Shown here one piece after another: positions 51,264 through 59,909 of a DNA stretch of 64,000 nucleotides. Made by a program: the position numbers and the translations under genes. The notes beneath the pieces were generated by a model, which was given only the letters and a program-made list of their open reading frames with translations, did not search any database and was not told where the DNA came from. This stretch comes from Actinomycetota bacterium. Lineage in GTDB: Bacteria; Actinomycetota; Actinomycetes; Propionibacteriales; Nocardioidaceae. The stretch covers positions 29,718 through 93,717 of the forward strand of contig WLJH01000015.1 in the NCBI GenBank assembly GCA_009701885.1, in the 5' to 3' direction. Position 1 is the first letter of the stretch. Each line of letters begins with the position of its first letter.

Positions 51264-52325
51264 GTCTTCTGTGCTGGGGCTGCCAGCGCCGCCGGCGCCG
51301 CCCGGTACGCCGCCGGGCGACGGCTCCTCGCCGGGTCGCTCGCTCCCGGTGATGCCGAGCCGTCCCATCGCGTAGCCGATCTGGAAGCGGGTCTGCACCC
51401 CGAACTCGGCCTTGAGGTCAGCCACGTAGCCGGCGTACGTGCGCGGGCTGACGCCCAGCCGCTTGGCCGAGACCGGGTCGGCGTGACCCTCGATGAGCAT
51501 CCGGATGGTCATGGCGCGCTGCTCGGCGGCGATGTCCTTGAGCATCGAGGTCTCACGGTCGCCGAACGGTCGCCCGCGCTCCCAGGCCCGCTCGAAGACG
51601 TCGACGAGGTAGGCGATGATCGACGGCTCGCGCACGGCGACCGCGACCCTGAGGTCCTCGGCGCCGGGGATCAGCGCGACCCGGCGGTCGACGATGATCA
51701 TCCGGTTGAAGAACTCGTCCAGCGTGCGCACCTCCGCGCCGCGGGCGGTCACGTCGGCGACGTACTTGTGGGTGACCGAGGACCGTCGCGCGGAGTGCTG
51801 GTAGAGCGTGCGGATCTTCACCCCGCGCTCGAGGGCGGCGACGTCGCGCAGGGCGGCGGCGGCCAGCGTCTGCGGGTCGCGGCCGGCCTGCGGCTGCGCG
51901 GTGAGGATCTCGGTCTCGACCTCGGCGACCAGTCCGGCGAGGAAGGTGCCGATGGCCTCGTCGCGCAGGTAGGTGAACGGGCCGCGGGCGTCGGAGCGGG
52001 GAGCGCGGCGCCAGGCGGTCGTGACGCCCGTGAACGCCTCGGCCCAGTCGCCGGACTCCTGCAGCAGCCGGGCGCTCTCGCTGGCCAGCGGGGAGACCAC
52101 GCGCGACTGGGCGCGGGCGGGGTCCTCGGGCAGCCAGCGGTCGGCGCCGGGGTCGAGCAGGAGCAGCCCGAGGCTGCTCAGCAGCTCCAGCGCCGCCCGG
52201 TCGGGACCGCCCTCGGCGATCCGCTCGTCGTCGACGGCGATGCCGTCCTCCTCGAGGACCCGTTCGAAGAACGCCAGGCCCTCGGACTCCAGCAGGGCCC
52301 GCTGCTCCGGCCCGTACGTCGACAC
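51261..52325 (-). CDS. LuxR-HTH transcriptional regulator with TrmB/PLD-like N-terminal region
   Basis: C-terminal HTH DPVSAKRLGVSPRTYAGYVADLKAEFGVQTRFQIGYAMGRLG; middle GVKIRTLYQHSARRSSVTHKYVADVTARGAEVRTLDEFFNRMIIVDRRVALI; GTG start. Confidence 0.85.
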   Translation of the reverse strand: MSTYGPEQRALLESEGLAFFERVLEEDGIAVDDERIAEGGPDRAALELLSSLGLLLLDPGADRWLPEDPARAQSRVVSPLASESARLLQESGDWAEAFTGVTTAWRRAPRSDARGPFTYLRDEAIGTFLAGLVAEVETEILTAQPQAGRDPQTLAAAALRDVAALERGVKIRTLYQHSARRSSVTHKYVADVTARGAEVRTLDEFFNRMIIVDRRVALIPGAEDLRVAVAVREPSIIAYLVDVFERAWERGRPFGDRETSMLKDIAAEQRAMTIRMLIEGHADPVSAKRLGVSPRTYAGYVADLKAEFGVQTRFQIGYAMGRLGITGSERPGEEPSPGGVPGGAGGAGSPSTED

Positions 52326-52363
52326 CGGGCGCTCCCTTCGTCGATCCGTCCCGAGGTGGCCAA

Positions 52364-52383
52364 GCGTTGCACATTCCTGCAAC
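52364..52383. promoter_or_regulatory. Putative autoregulatory operator upstream of the LuxR-HTH regulator
   Basis: Reverse strand GTTGCAGGAATGTGCAACGC; TTGCA-N6-TGCAA perfect inverted repeat. Confidence 0.65.
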
Positions 52384-52410
52384 TGGCCGGTCCTGCCCCC
52401 ATCACGCAGC

Positions 52411-52440
52411 GAGCCCGCCCCGGACGACCGGGACGGGCTC
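52411..52440 (-). terminator. Hairpin downstream of pckG
   Basis: GAGCCCGCCCCGG-ACGA-CCGGGACGGGCTC, 13-bp stem with one mismatch. Confidence 0.65.
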
Positions 52441-52466
52441 GCTGAGGCTCCAACGGAGCGAAGGAC

Positions 52467-54293
52467 TCACATGCCCAGGCGCGCCTTGAGGCCGTCGAGC
52501 TCGGACCACAGGACGGTCGGGAGGTCGTCGCCGAACTTCTCGAACCACTCCTGGATCTGCGGCACCTCGGCCTTCCACTCCTCCACGTCGACGTGCAGGG
52601 CGGCGGCCAGCGCCTCCTCGGTCATGTCGAGGCCGTCGGTGTCGAGCGAGCCCGGCGCCGGGACGTGGCCGATGGGGGTCTCGACCGCGGCGGCCTGGCC
52701 GTCGAGGCGCTCCACGACCCACTTCAGGACGCGGGAGTTCTCGCCGAAGCCCGGCCACAGGAAGCCGCCGTCCTCGTCGCGGCGGAACCAGTTGACGTAG
52801 AAGATCTTCGGCAGCTTGAACTCGTCGTTGTCCTTGCCCATCGAGATCCAGTGGCTGAAGTAGTCACCGGCGTTGTAGCCGATGAAGGGCAGCATCGCCA
52901 TCGGGTCGCGGCGCACGACGCCGGTCGCGCCGATCGCCGCGGCGGTCGTCTCCGAGGAGAGCGTCGCGCCGAGGAAGGTGCCATGGGTCCAGTCGCGGGC
53001 CTCGAAGAGCAGCGGGATCGTGGTCTTGCGGCGGCCACCGAAGAGGATCGCGTCGATCGGGACGCCCCGCGGGTCGTCGAACTCCGGCGCCAGGATGTCG
53101 CACTGCTTGATCGGGGTGCAGTAGCGGCTGTTGGGGTGGCTGGAGAGCTCCTCGGACTCCGGCGTCCAGGGCTCGCCCTTCCAGGAGGTCGCCTTGGCCG
53201 GCGGGTTCTCCAGGCCCTCCCACCACACGTCGCCGTCCTCGGTGAGGGCGACGTTGGTGAAGACCGAGTTGCCCTTGTTGATGGTGGCCATCGCGTGCGG
53301 GTTGGTGTGCTCGTTGGTGCCGGGGGCGACGCCGAAGAAGCCGTACTCGGGGTTGACCGCCCACAGGCGCCCGTCCTCGCCGATGCGCATCCAGGCGATG
53401 TCGTCGCCGATGGACTCGACCTTCCAGCCGGGGATGGTCGGCTTGAGCATGGCGAGGTTGGTCTTGCCGCAGGCGCTCGGGAAGGCCGCGGCGACGTACT
53501 TGACGACGCCCTGGGGGCTGGTGAGCTTGAGGATCAGCATGTGCTCGGCCAGCCAGCCCTCGTCGCGCGCCATCACCGACGCGATCCGCAGCGCGTAGCA
53601 CTTCTTGCCGAGCAGCGCGTTGCCGCCGTACCCGGAGCCGAACGACCAGATCGCGCGCTCCTCGGGGAACTGCACGATGTACTTGGTGTCGTTGCACGGC
53701 CACGCGACGTCGGCCTGGCCCTCGGCCAGCGGCATGCCGACGGAGTGGATCGCCTGCACGTAGTCGGCGTTCGTCTCGGTCATCTTGTCGAGGACCGGGG
53801 TGCCCATGCGGGCCATGACGCGCATGGAGGCGGTGACGTACGCCGAGTCGGTGAGCTCGACGCCGAACATCGGGCGCTCGGCCTCGAGGTGGCCCATGAC
53901 GAAGGGGATGACGTACATCGTGCGGCCCTTCATGCACCCCTCGTAGAGGCCGCGCATGATGCCCTTCATCTGCTCGGGGTCCATCCAGTTGTTGGTGGGC
54001 CCGCAGTCCTTCTCGTCGACCGAGCAGATGTAGGTGCGGTCCTCCACGCGCGCGACGTCGATCGGGTCGCTGGCGGCGTAGAAGGAGTTCGGCTTGATCT
54101 GGGGGTTGAGCCGGGTGAACGTGCCCGTGGCCTCGAGCGCCTCGGTCAGCATGACCCACTCCTCGTCGGAGCCGGTGCACCAGTGGATGGCGTCGGGCTG
54201 GGTCAGCGCGGCCACCTCGCGGACGAAGGACAGGATGCCTTCGTGCGTGGTGGGGGCGTCGCTGAGGTCGAGGGAGTCCTGCGTGACGGTCAT
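52467..54293 (-). CDS. pckG: Phosphoenolpyruvate carboxykinase (GTP)
   Basis: [41 protein letters not shown]...[16 protein letters not shown]...[15 protein letters not shown]. Confidence 0.98.
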   Translation of the reverse strand: MTVTQDSLDLSDAPTTHEGILSFVREVAALTQPDAIHWCTGSDEEWVMLTEALEATGTFTRLNPQIKPNSFYAASDPIDVARVEDRTYICSVDEKDCGPTNNWMDPEQMKGIMRGLYEGCMKGRTMYVIPFVMGHLEAERPMFGVELTDSAYVTASMRVMARMGTPVLDKMTETNADYVQAIHSVGMPLAEGQADVAWPCNDTKYIVQFPEERAIWSFGSGYGGNALLGKKCYALRIASVMARDEGWLAEHMLILKLTSPQGVVKYVAAAFPSACGKTNLAMLKPTIPGWKVESIGDDIAWMRIGEDGRLWAVNPEYGFFGVAPGTNEHTNPHAMATINKGNSVFTNVALTEDGDVWWEGLENPPAKATSWKGEPWTPESEELSSHPNSRYCTPIKQCDILAPEFDDPRGVPIDAILFGGRRKTTIPLLFEARDWTHGTFLGATLSSETTAAAIGATGVVRRDPMAMLPFIGYNAGDYFSHWISMGKDNDEFKLPKIFYVNWFRRDEDGGFLWPGFGENSRVLKWVVERLDGQAAAVETPIGHVPAPGSLDTDGLDMTEEALAAALHVDVEEWKAEVPQIQEWFEKFGDDLPTVLWSELDGLKARLGM

Positions 54294-54584
54294 CTGGCCT
54301 CTTCGGGTCTCGCCTGGATGGGGATCGAGGTGGACCTCTGGCGCCGTTGCCGGCCACGCTCGCGATGCCGGGCCCACCGCTCGAGACGAGGGCTCCGCCC
54401 GGCTGGCGTGACCCTAACTTCGGACGCTCGCGTCCGCATATTGGATCGAGCCAAGACTCGTGGGCCAGGTCACAAGGCTGGTCCGCGGCGTCCGGGCTAG
54501 TGCGCCGCGCCCGCCTCCGAGCGGGGGCCGGGACCATTCCGGAGGGTGTCGCGACGTCCGACCGCAAGCGGCAGCCTCGGCCGC

Positions 54585-55838
54585 ATGGACGACCTGCGGA
54601 TCGACGTGCTCGTGGTGGCGGTCGCCGTGCTCGGGCTGGCGGTGGCAAGCCTCTCCGCACGCATCGACCGGCTGCCGCTGTCGGAGCCCCTCGTCGCCAC
54701 CGGGGTCGGCGTCGCCGTGGGACCGCAGGCACTGGACCTCCTGGGATTGCCGCCGCTCGACGGCAGCGGTTCCGGTGCCGGGGCACAGGTCCTCGGCGAG
54801 GTCGCCGTCGTGCTGTTGTCGCTGTCGATGATGGCGATCGTCCTGCGCTACCCCTGGCCGGACGTACGCCGCGCGGCCCGCTCGGCCGGGGTCCTCGTCG
54901 GGGTCGCGATGCCCCTGATGGCCCTCGTCTCGGCCGGCGTCGCCTGGCTGGTGCTCGGTCCCGCGGCGGGGCTCGGTGCCGCGGCTGCGCTGCTGCTCGG
55001 GGCCGCCGTCTGCCCGACCGATCCCGTGCTGTCCTCGAGCGTGGTGACCGGCGAACTCGCGGAGCGCGACGTCGACGGGCGTGCGCGCCGCCTGCTCTCC
55101 CTGGAGTCCGGCGCCAACGACGCCCTGGCCCTGCCGCTGGTGGTCGTCGCGGTCGCGGTCGCCGGCCCACTGGCCGCCGGGGACGCGGCGGTCGAGGTGG
55201 TGCGCGGGGTGCTCGGGGGACTCGCGCTCGGGCTGGCGGTCGGGTACGTCGCCGCGCGTGCCGTGCGGCTCGGCGAGAGCCACGGTGCGACCGAGCCGGG
55301 CCCCGTCGTCGTCTTCACCCTCGTCCTCGCGGTGGGCGTGCTCGCCGCCGCCCACCTGCTGAAGGTCGCGGAGGTGCTCGCGGTCCTGGTGGCCGGTCTC
55401 GCCCTCAATGCCGGCTGGTCGGGGCACGACCGCGTCCGCGGCGCCACCCTCGACGAGGCACTCAACCGCTACGCCGTGCTGCCGTTCTTCGTCCTCCTCG
55501 GTGCGGCCCTGCCCTGGTCTGCCTGGGCGGAGACCGGCTGGGTGCTGGTGCCGCTGGTGGTGGGCGTGCTGGTCCTGCGGCGGCTGCCGGTCCTGCTGCT
55601 GCTCGCCCGACCGCTGCGGCTGCCCGTCAGGGACGCGGTCTTCCTGGGCTGGTTCGGCCCGATCGGCGTCTCCGGCCTCTACTACCTGCTCGAGGTGGCA
55701 CACCGTGTCCCCGGCTCGGCACTCGTCGTCACGACCGGCGTCGCCGTCGTCGCTGCCAGCACCGTCGTGCACGGGCTCACCGGCAGTCCCGGCCGCGTCC
55801 TGTACCGCCGATTCGGCAGCACCGCGGGCGTTCGCTAG
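54585..55838 (+). CDS. Cation:proton antiporter (CPA family)
   Basis: GAAVCPTDPVLSSSVVTGELAERDVDGRARRLLSLESGANDALALPLV. Confidence 0.9.
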   Translation: MDDLRIDVLVVAVAVLGLAVASLSARIDRLPLSEPLVATGVGVAVGPQALDLLGLPPLDGSGSGAGAQVLGEVAVVLLSLSMMAIVLRYPWPDVRRAARSAGVLVGVAMPLMALVSAGVAWLVLGPAAGLGAAAALLLGAAVCPTDPVLSSSVVTGELAERDVDGRARRLLSLESGANDALALPLVVVAVAVAGPLAAGDAAVEVVRGVLGGLALGLAVGYVAARAVRLGESHGATEPGPVVVFTLVLAVGVLAAAHLLKVAEVLAVLVAGLALNAGWSGHDRVRGATLDEALNRYAVLPFFVLLGAALPWSAWAETGWVLVPLVVGVLVLRRLPVLLLLARPLRLPVRDAVFLGWFGPIGVSGLYYLLEVAHRVPGSALVVTTGVAVVAASTVVHGLTGSPGRVLYRRFGSTAGVR

Positions 55839-55875
55839 TATCAACCAGTCCTCGCGGCAGCCCCGCGCAGGATGG

Positions 55876-55948
55876 GCGCCTGTAGCTCAACGGATAGAGC
55901 ATCTGACTACGGATCAGAAGGTTTGGGGTTCGAATCCCTACAGGCGCG
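55876..55948 (+). tRNA. tRNA-Arg(ACG)
   Basis: GCGCCTGTAGCTCAACGGATAGAGCATCTGACTACGGATCAGAAGGTTTGGGGTTCGAATCCCTACAGGCGCG; anticodon ACG. Confidence 0.95.
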
Positions 55949-55961
55949 CAGATCGATCAAG

Positions 55962-55991
55962 CCGCAGGTCAGCCCGCTGACCTGCGGTTTT
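55962..55991 (+). terminator. Rho-independent terminator after tRNA-Arg
   Basis: CCGCAGGTCAG-CCCG-CTGACCTGCGG-TTTT. Confidence 0.85.
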
Positions 55992-56247
55992 GTCGTTTCT
56001 GAGGTCGCCAGAACCGCTCGTTGAACCCGCAAGCAACGGGCCCAAGACCGGCTCCGGGCACTGTGCGGGCACACTCCGGGCACAGTTGCCTCTCGGCAGA
56101 GGGCTTCTGACGCCCGTCAGAGAGGCCCGTCCCCGGGCCCGCTGAGGTCGCCAAGAGGTGATCCGCGGCCGACCTTCCACGCCGTTGTCGGAGGCCTCCG
56201 ACATCCTGCTCGGCTGCCCGGAAGGACCGGCCGGCAGGAGGTCCTCC

Positions 56248-57744
56248 ATGTCCACGCCCACTGGCGCTGCGGTCACTAAGGTAAATCCCGTGATCACGGG
56301 TGAGTTGAAGAGCAAGATCGACCGCGTCTGGGACTCCTTCTGGTCCGGCGGCATCAGCAACCCGCTCGAGGTCATCGAGCAGATCACCTACCTGCTCTTC
56401 ATCCGCCGCCTCGACGACATCCAGACGCTGGCCGAGAAGAAGGCCCGGGTCACGGGAGCCGCCGTCGAGAATTCCGTCTTCCTGCCCGGCCAGGTGCACC
56501 TGCGGTGGAGCCAGTTCAAGAACACCTCGCCCGAGGTGATGCACAAGACGATCGCCGACGAGGTGTTCCCGTTCCTGCGCGGCCTGGGCGACGGCAGCAC
56601 CTACAGCGAGCACATGAAGGACGCCCGGTTCACCATCCCGACGCCGGCGCTGCTGTCCAAGGTCGTCGACATGCTCGACGACATCCCGATGGCCGACCGC
56701 GACACCAATGGCGACCTCTACGAGTACCTGCTCTCCAAGATCGCCTCAGCCGGCGTCAATGGTCAGTTCCGCACCCCACGCCACATCATCGATTTGATGG
56801 TGCAGATGACCGCGCCCCAGCCGGGGGACGAGATCTGTGACCCCGCGTGCGGCACGGGCGGCTTCCTCGTCGCCGCGAGCGAGTACGTCCGCGACAGGCA
56901 CGCCGACGCGCTGCTCGACCAGGCGCAGCGCAAGCACTTCCACGCTTCGATGTTCCACGGCTACGACTTCGACTCCACCATGCTTCGCATCGGCAGCATG
57001 AACATGCTGCTGCACGGGATCGAGACCCCTGACATCCGCTACCGCGACTCCCTCTCCGAGGGAGCGGCCGGGGACGCCGACAAGTACACCCTCATCCTCG
57101 CCAATCCGCCCTTCGCCGGATCGCTCGACTACGAGTCGACAGCCAAGGACCTCCAGCGGATCGTCAAGACCAAGAAGACCGAACTCCTCTTCCTTGCACT
57201 GCTACTCAAGCTGCTCAAGCCGGGCGGCCGCGCAGCAGTGATCGTTCCCGACGGCGTCCTCTTCGGTTCCAGCACTGCGCACAAAGCACTGCGCAAGATG
57301 CTGGTGGAGGAGCAGAAGCTCGATGCGGTGGTGAAGTTGCCCTCCGGTGTCTTCCGTCCGTATGCCGGCGTGTCGACGGCGATCCTCTTTTTCACCAAGA
57401 CCAACTCCGGCGGCACCGACGACGTCTGGTTCTACGACGTTCGCGCCGACGGCTTCTCCCTCGATGACAAGCGCAGCCTCGTTGAGGCCAACGACCTGCC
57501 CGACGTGCTCAGTCGCTGGCAGCGCCGCGACGTTGAGAAGAGCCGCGCCCGCACCGAGCAGTCGTTCCTCGTACCCAAGACCGACATCGTCGCCCAGGAC
57601 TACGACCTCTCGCTGAACCGCTACAAGGAGGTCGTTCAAGACGAGGTCGAGCACCGCGCGCCGTTGGAGATCATCGCCGACATGGAGACGCTTGAGGACG
57701 AGATCGCCAAGGGTCTCACCGAACTCAAGGCGATGCTCTCGTGA
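56248..57744 (+). CDS. hsdM: Type I restriction-modification system DNA methyltransferase (M subunit)
   Basis: GQFRTPRHIIDLMVQMTAPQPGDEICDPACGTGGFLVAASEYV...LILANPPFAGSLD. Confidence 0.97.
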   Translation: MSTPTGAAVTKVNPVITGELKSKIDRVWDSFWSGGISNPLEVIEQITYLLFIRRLDDIQTLAEKKARVTGAAVENSVFLPGQVHLRWSQFKNTSPEVMHKTIADEVFPFLRGLGDGSTYSEHMKDARFTIPTPALLSKVVDMLDDIPMADRDTNGDLYEYLLSKIASAGVNGQFRTPRHIIDLMVQMTAPQPGDEICDPACGTGGFLVAASEYVRDRHADALLDQAQRKHFHASMFHGYDFDSTMLRIGSMNMLLHGIETPDIRYRDSLSEGAAGDADKYTLILANPPFAGSLDYESTAKDLQRIVKTKKTELLFLALLLKLLKPGGRAAVIVPDGVLFGSSTAHKALRKMLVEEQKLDAVVKLPSGVFRPYAGVSTAILFFTKTNSGGTDDVWFYDVRADGFSLDDKRSLVEANDLPDVLSRWQRRDVEKSRARTEQSFLVPKTDIVAQDYDLSLNRYKEVVQDEVEHRAPLEIIADMETLEDEIAKGLTELKAMLS

Positions 57745-58820
57745 CGGCGGTCGGCGACATCCTGGAACTCTCGTACGGGAAGGCGCTCAAAAAGGCCGAC
57801 AGGGACGGCGGAGACGTGCCGGTGGTCGGTTCCGGAGGCGTCGTCGGAGGGCACTCCAGCGGCATCACCGATGCACCGACCATCGTCGTCGGACGTAAGG
57901 GCAGCATCGGCAGCGTCACGTGGGTCGATGGTCCTGCCTGGCCCATCGATACTGCGTACTTCGTGAAACCGAAGGGGGATGACCTCGACCGACGTTGGGC
58001 CTACTGGATGCTCCGGTCGCTCCACCTGGAGACGATGAACAAGTCCGCCGCGGTGCCTGGCCTGAATCGCGATGACGTCTACCGACTTAACGTGACTGTC
58101 CCACCGGTCGCCGAGCAGCGCCGCATCGCAGCGATCCTCGACCACGCCGACGCCCTGCGCAGTAAGCGCCAGCAGGTTCTCACTCACCTCGACGTTCTGG
58201 CGGAATCAATCTTCGACGAGTTCTTCGCAGAACCGCCGAGTCGGTGGTGGCCACTGAACGACCTAGCGGAGAAGGTGGTCGTTGGACACGTTGGGCCGAC
58301 CAGCGAGTTCTTCCGTCCTACAGGGGTTCCCTTCCTGCGGACCGGGAACGTAGGCAAGGGGCGACTCGTTCGTGATGGCTTGGCCCATGTCACGACCGAA
58401 TTTCACGAACGTTTGCAGAAGAGCCAGATTCGCAAGGGCGACGTCCTTATCTCGCGAGTCATAACCGACGAGGTGCGTGCCGCAGTAACGCCACCTGAGT
58501 TCGATGGAGCCAACTGCGCGAACATCATCGTCGTCCGCCCGAGTGATCGTCTGCTGCCCAGCACAGTTCTTGGCTACATCAGTCGCGGCGGGACCCAGCG
58601 ACGACTTGTCGGGCGACGAGTTGGATCCGCTCAAGGAGTCGTCAACACAACTGTCCTAAAGGAGCTGCCGATGCCGCTCTACCCGGTGGAAGCCCAACGG
58701 CGTCTCGCAGATCGGGTAGAAAGGATGACAGTGCAAGGCGTCGCCGTCCAGCGCGCTCTCGAAGCCAACGACAGCCTCTTTGCCTCACTCCAGTCACGCG
58801 CATTCCGAGGGGAATTGTGA
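57741..58820 (+). CDS. hsdS: Type I restriction-modification specificity subunit
   Basis: Two target-recognition half domains; VPPVAEQRRIAAILDHADALRSKRQQ; overlaps hsdM stop. Confidence 0.92.
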   Translation: MTAVGDILELSYGKALKKADRDGGDVPVVGSGGVVGGHSSGITDAPTIVVGRKGSIGSVTWVDGPAWPIDTAYFVKPKGDDLDRRWAYWMLRSLHLETMNKSAAVPGLNRDDVYRLNVTVPPVAEQRRIAAILDHADALRSKRQQVLTHLDVLAESIFDEFFAEPPSRWWPLNDLAEKVVVGHVGPTSEFFRPTGVPFLRTGNVGKGRLVRDGLAHVTTEFHERLQKSQIRKGDVLISRVITDEVRAAVTPPEFDGANCANIIVVRPSDRLLPSTVLGYISRGGTQRRLVGRRVGSAQGVVNTTVLKELPMPLYPVEAQRRLADRVERMTVQGVAVQRALEANDSLFASLQSRAFRGEL

Positions 58821-58823
58821 CCG

Positions 58824-59903
58824 ATGCCCGTTGAGATGAGGATGTGGCGCATCGATGGCGACGAGCCAAAGCCGTTAACAACGTCGGTACTGCCCGCTGA
58901 GAAAGATCTGCACGAGTTCCTCAAGCGTGACCCGTCACTGCTGGGCGAGCGGCTGCTCGTGATCGGCAGCGAGGTCATCACGCCGTACGGCCCGCGCCTC
59001 GACCTGCTGGCGATCGATGCCGAGGGCAATCTCAACCTGCTCGAGCTCAAGCGTGACAAGACTCCCCGCGAAGTCGTGGCCCAGGTGCTCGATTACGGCT
59101 CGTGGGCCTCGACTCTGTCTCGTGAGGACGTCATCGACATCGCCACCAAACACCTTGATCAGCCGTTCGAGGCGGCCTTCGAGGATGTGTTCGGTAGCGC
59201 ACCACCTGATGAGCTCAACGGCGATCTTCGCCTCACCATCGTGGCGGCTGAACTCGACGCCAGTTCCGAGCGCATTGTGAACTACCTGCGCGACTTCGGG
59301 GTCCCGGTCAACGCGGTGTTCTTCTCCTACTTGGAGGACGACGACCGTCGCTACCTCGCCCGCTCGTGGCTGGCGGCGTCCGATGAGGACGCTCTTGCGG
59401 CGCCCAGCCTCAGCAAAAAGAGCAAGAAGGCGCAGTGGAACGGCATCGACTGGTACGTCTCCTATGGAGGTCACCGTGTCTGGGAGGACGGCCGCACGTT
59501 CAACTTCATCTCGGCGGGCGCAGGCAAGTTCTACTCCCAGACCATCCGTTCGCTGCCCGAGGGCGCCCGCGTCTGGGTCAACGTCCCGGGCACCGGCTTC
59601 GTGGCCGTGGGCAGGACCCTGGGACCTGCTGCTCGGTTCGAAACGGCCGAGGTGCTGATCAATGGTGAGTGGACGCCGCTGGCGGACAAGCCACTCGCGA
59701 CGGATTATGCGTTCGCTGTCGCCGACCTTCACGACGATGACGCGGAATGGGTCGTGCCGGTGGAGTGGCTCGATGCCCGACCGCAGGGCGAGGCGTTCTG
59801 GGAGAAGGGCATGTTCGCCAGCCAGCACAGTGCCTGCAAGCTCCGCCAGGAGTTCACCCTCGAGCGCCTGGCCGACCACTTCGATATCGACGAGGGCGAG
59901 TAG
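58824..59903 (+). CDS. NucS/DUF91-like PD-(D/E)XK nuclease domain protein within the R-M operon
   Basis: VITPYGPRLDLLAIDAEGNLNLLELKRDKTPREVVAQVLDYGSWASTL. Confidence 0.82.
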   Translation: MPVEMRMWRIDGDEPKPLTTSVLPAEKDLHEFLKRDPSLLGERLLVIGSEVITPYGPRLDLLAIDAEGNLNLLELKRDKTPREVVAQVLDYGSWASTLSREDVIDIATKHLDQPFEAAFEDVFGSAPPDELNGDLRLTIVAAELDASSERIVNYLRDFGVPVNAVFFSYLEDDDRRYLARSWLAASDEDALAAPSLSKKSKKAQWNGIDWYVSYGGHRVWEDGRTFNFISAGAGKFYSQTIRSLPEGARVWVNVPGTGFVAVGRTLGPAARFETAEVLINGEWTPLADKPLATDYAFAVADLHDDDAEWVVPVEWLDARPQGEAFWEKGMFASQHSACKLRQEFTLERLADHFDIDEGE

Positions 59904-59909
59904 TCGACG

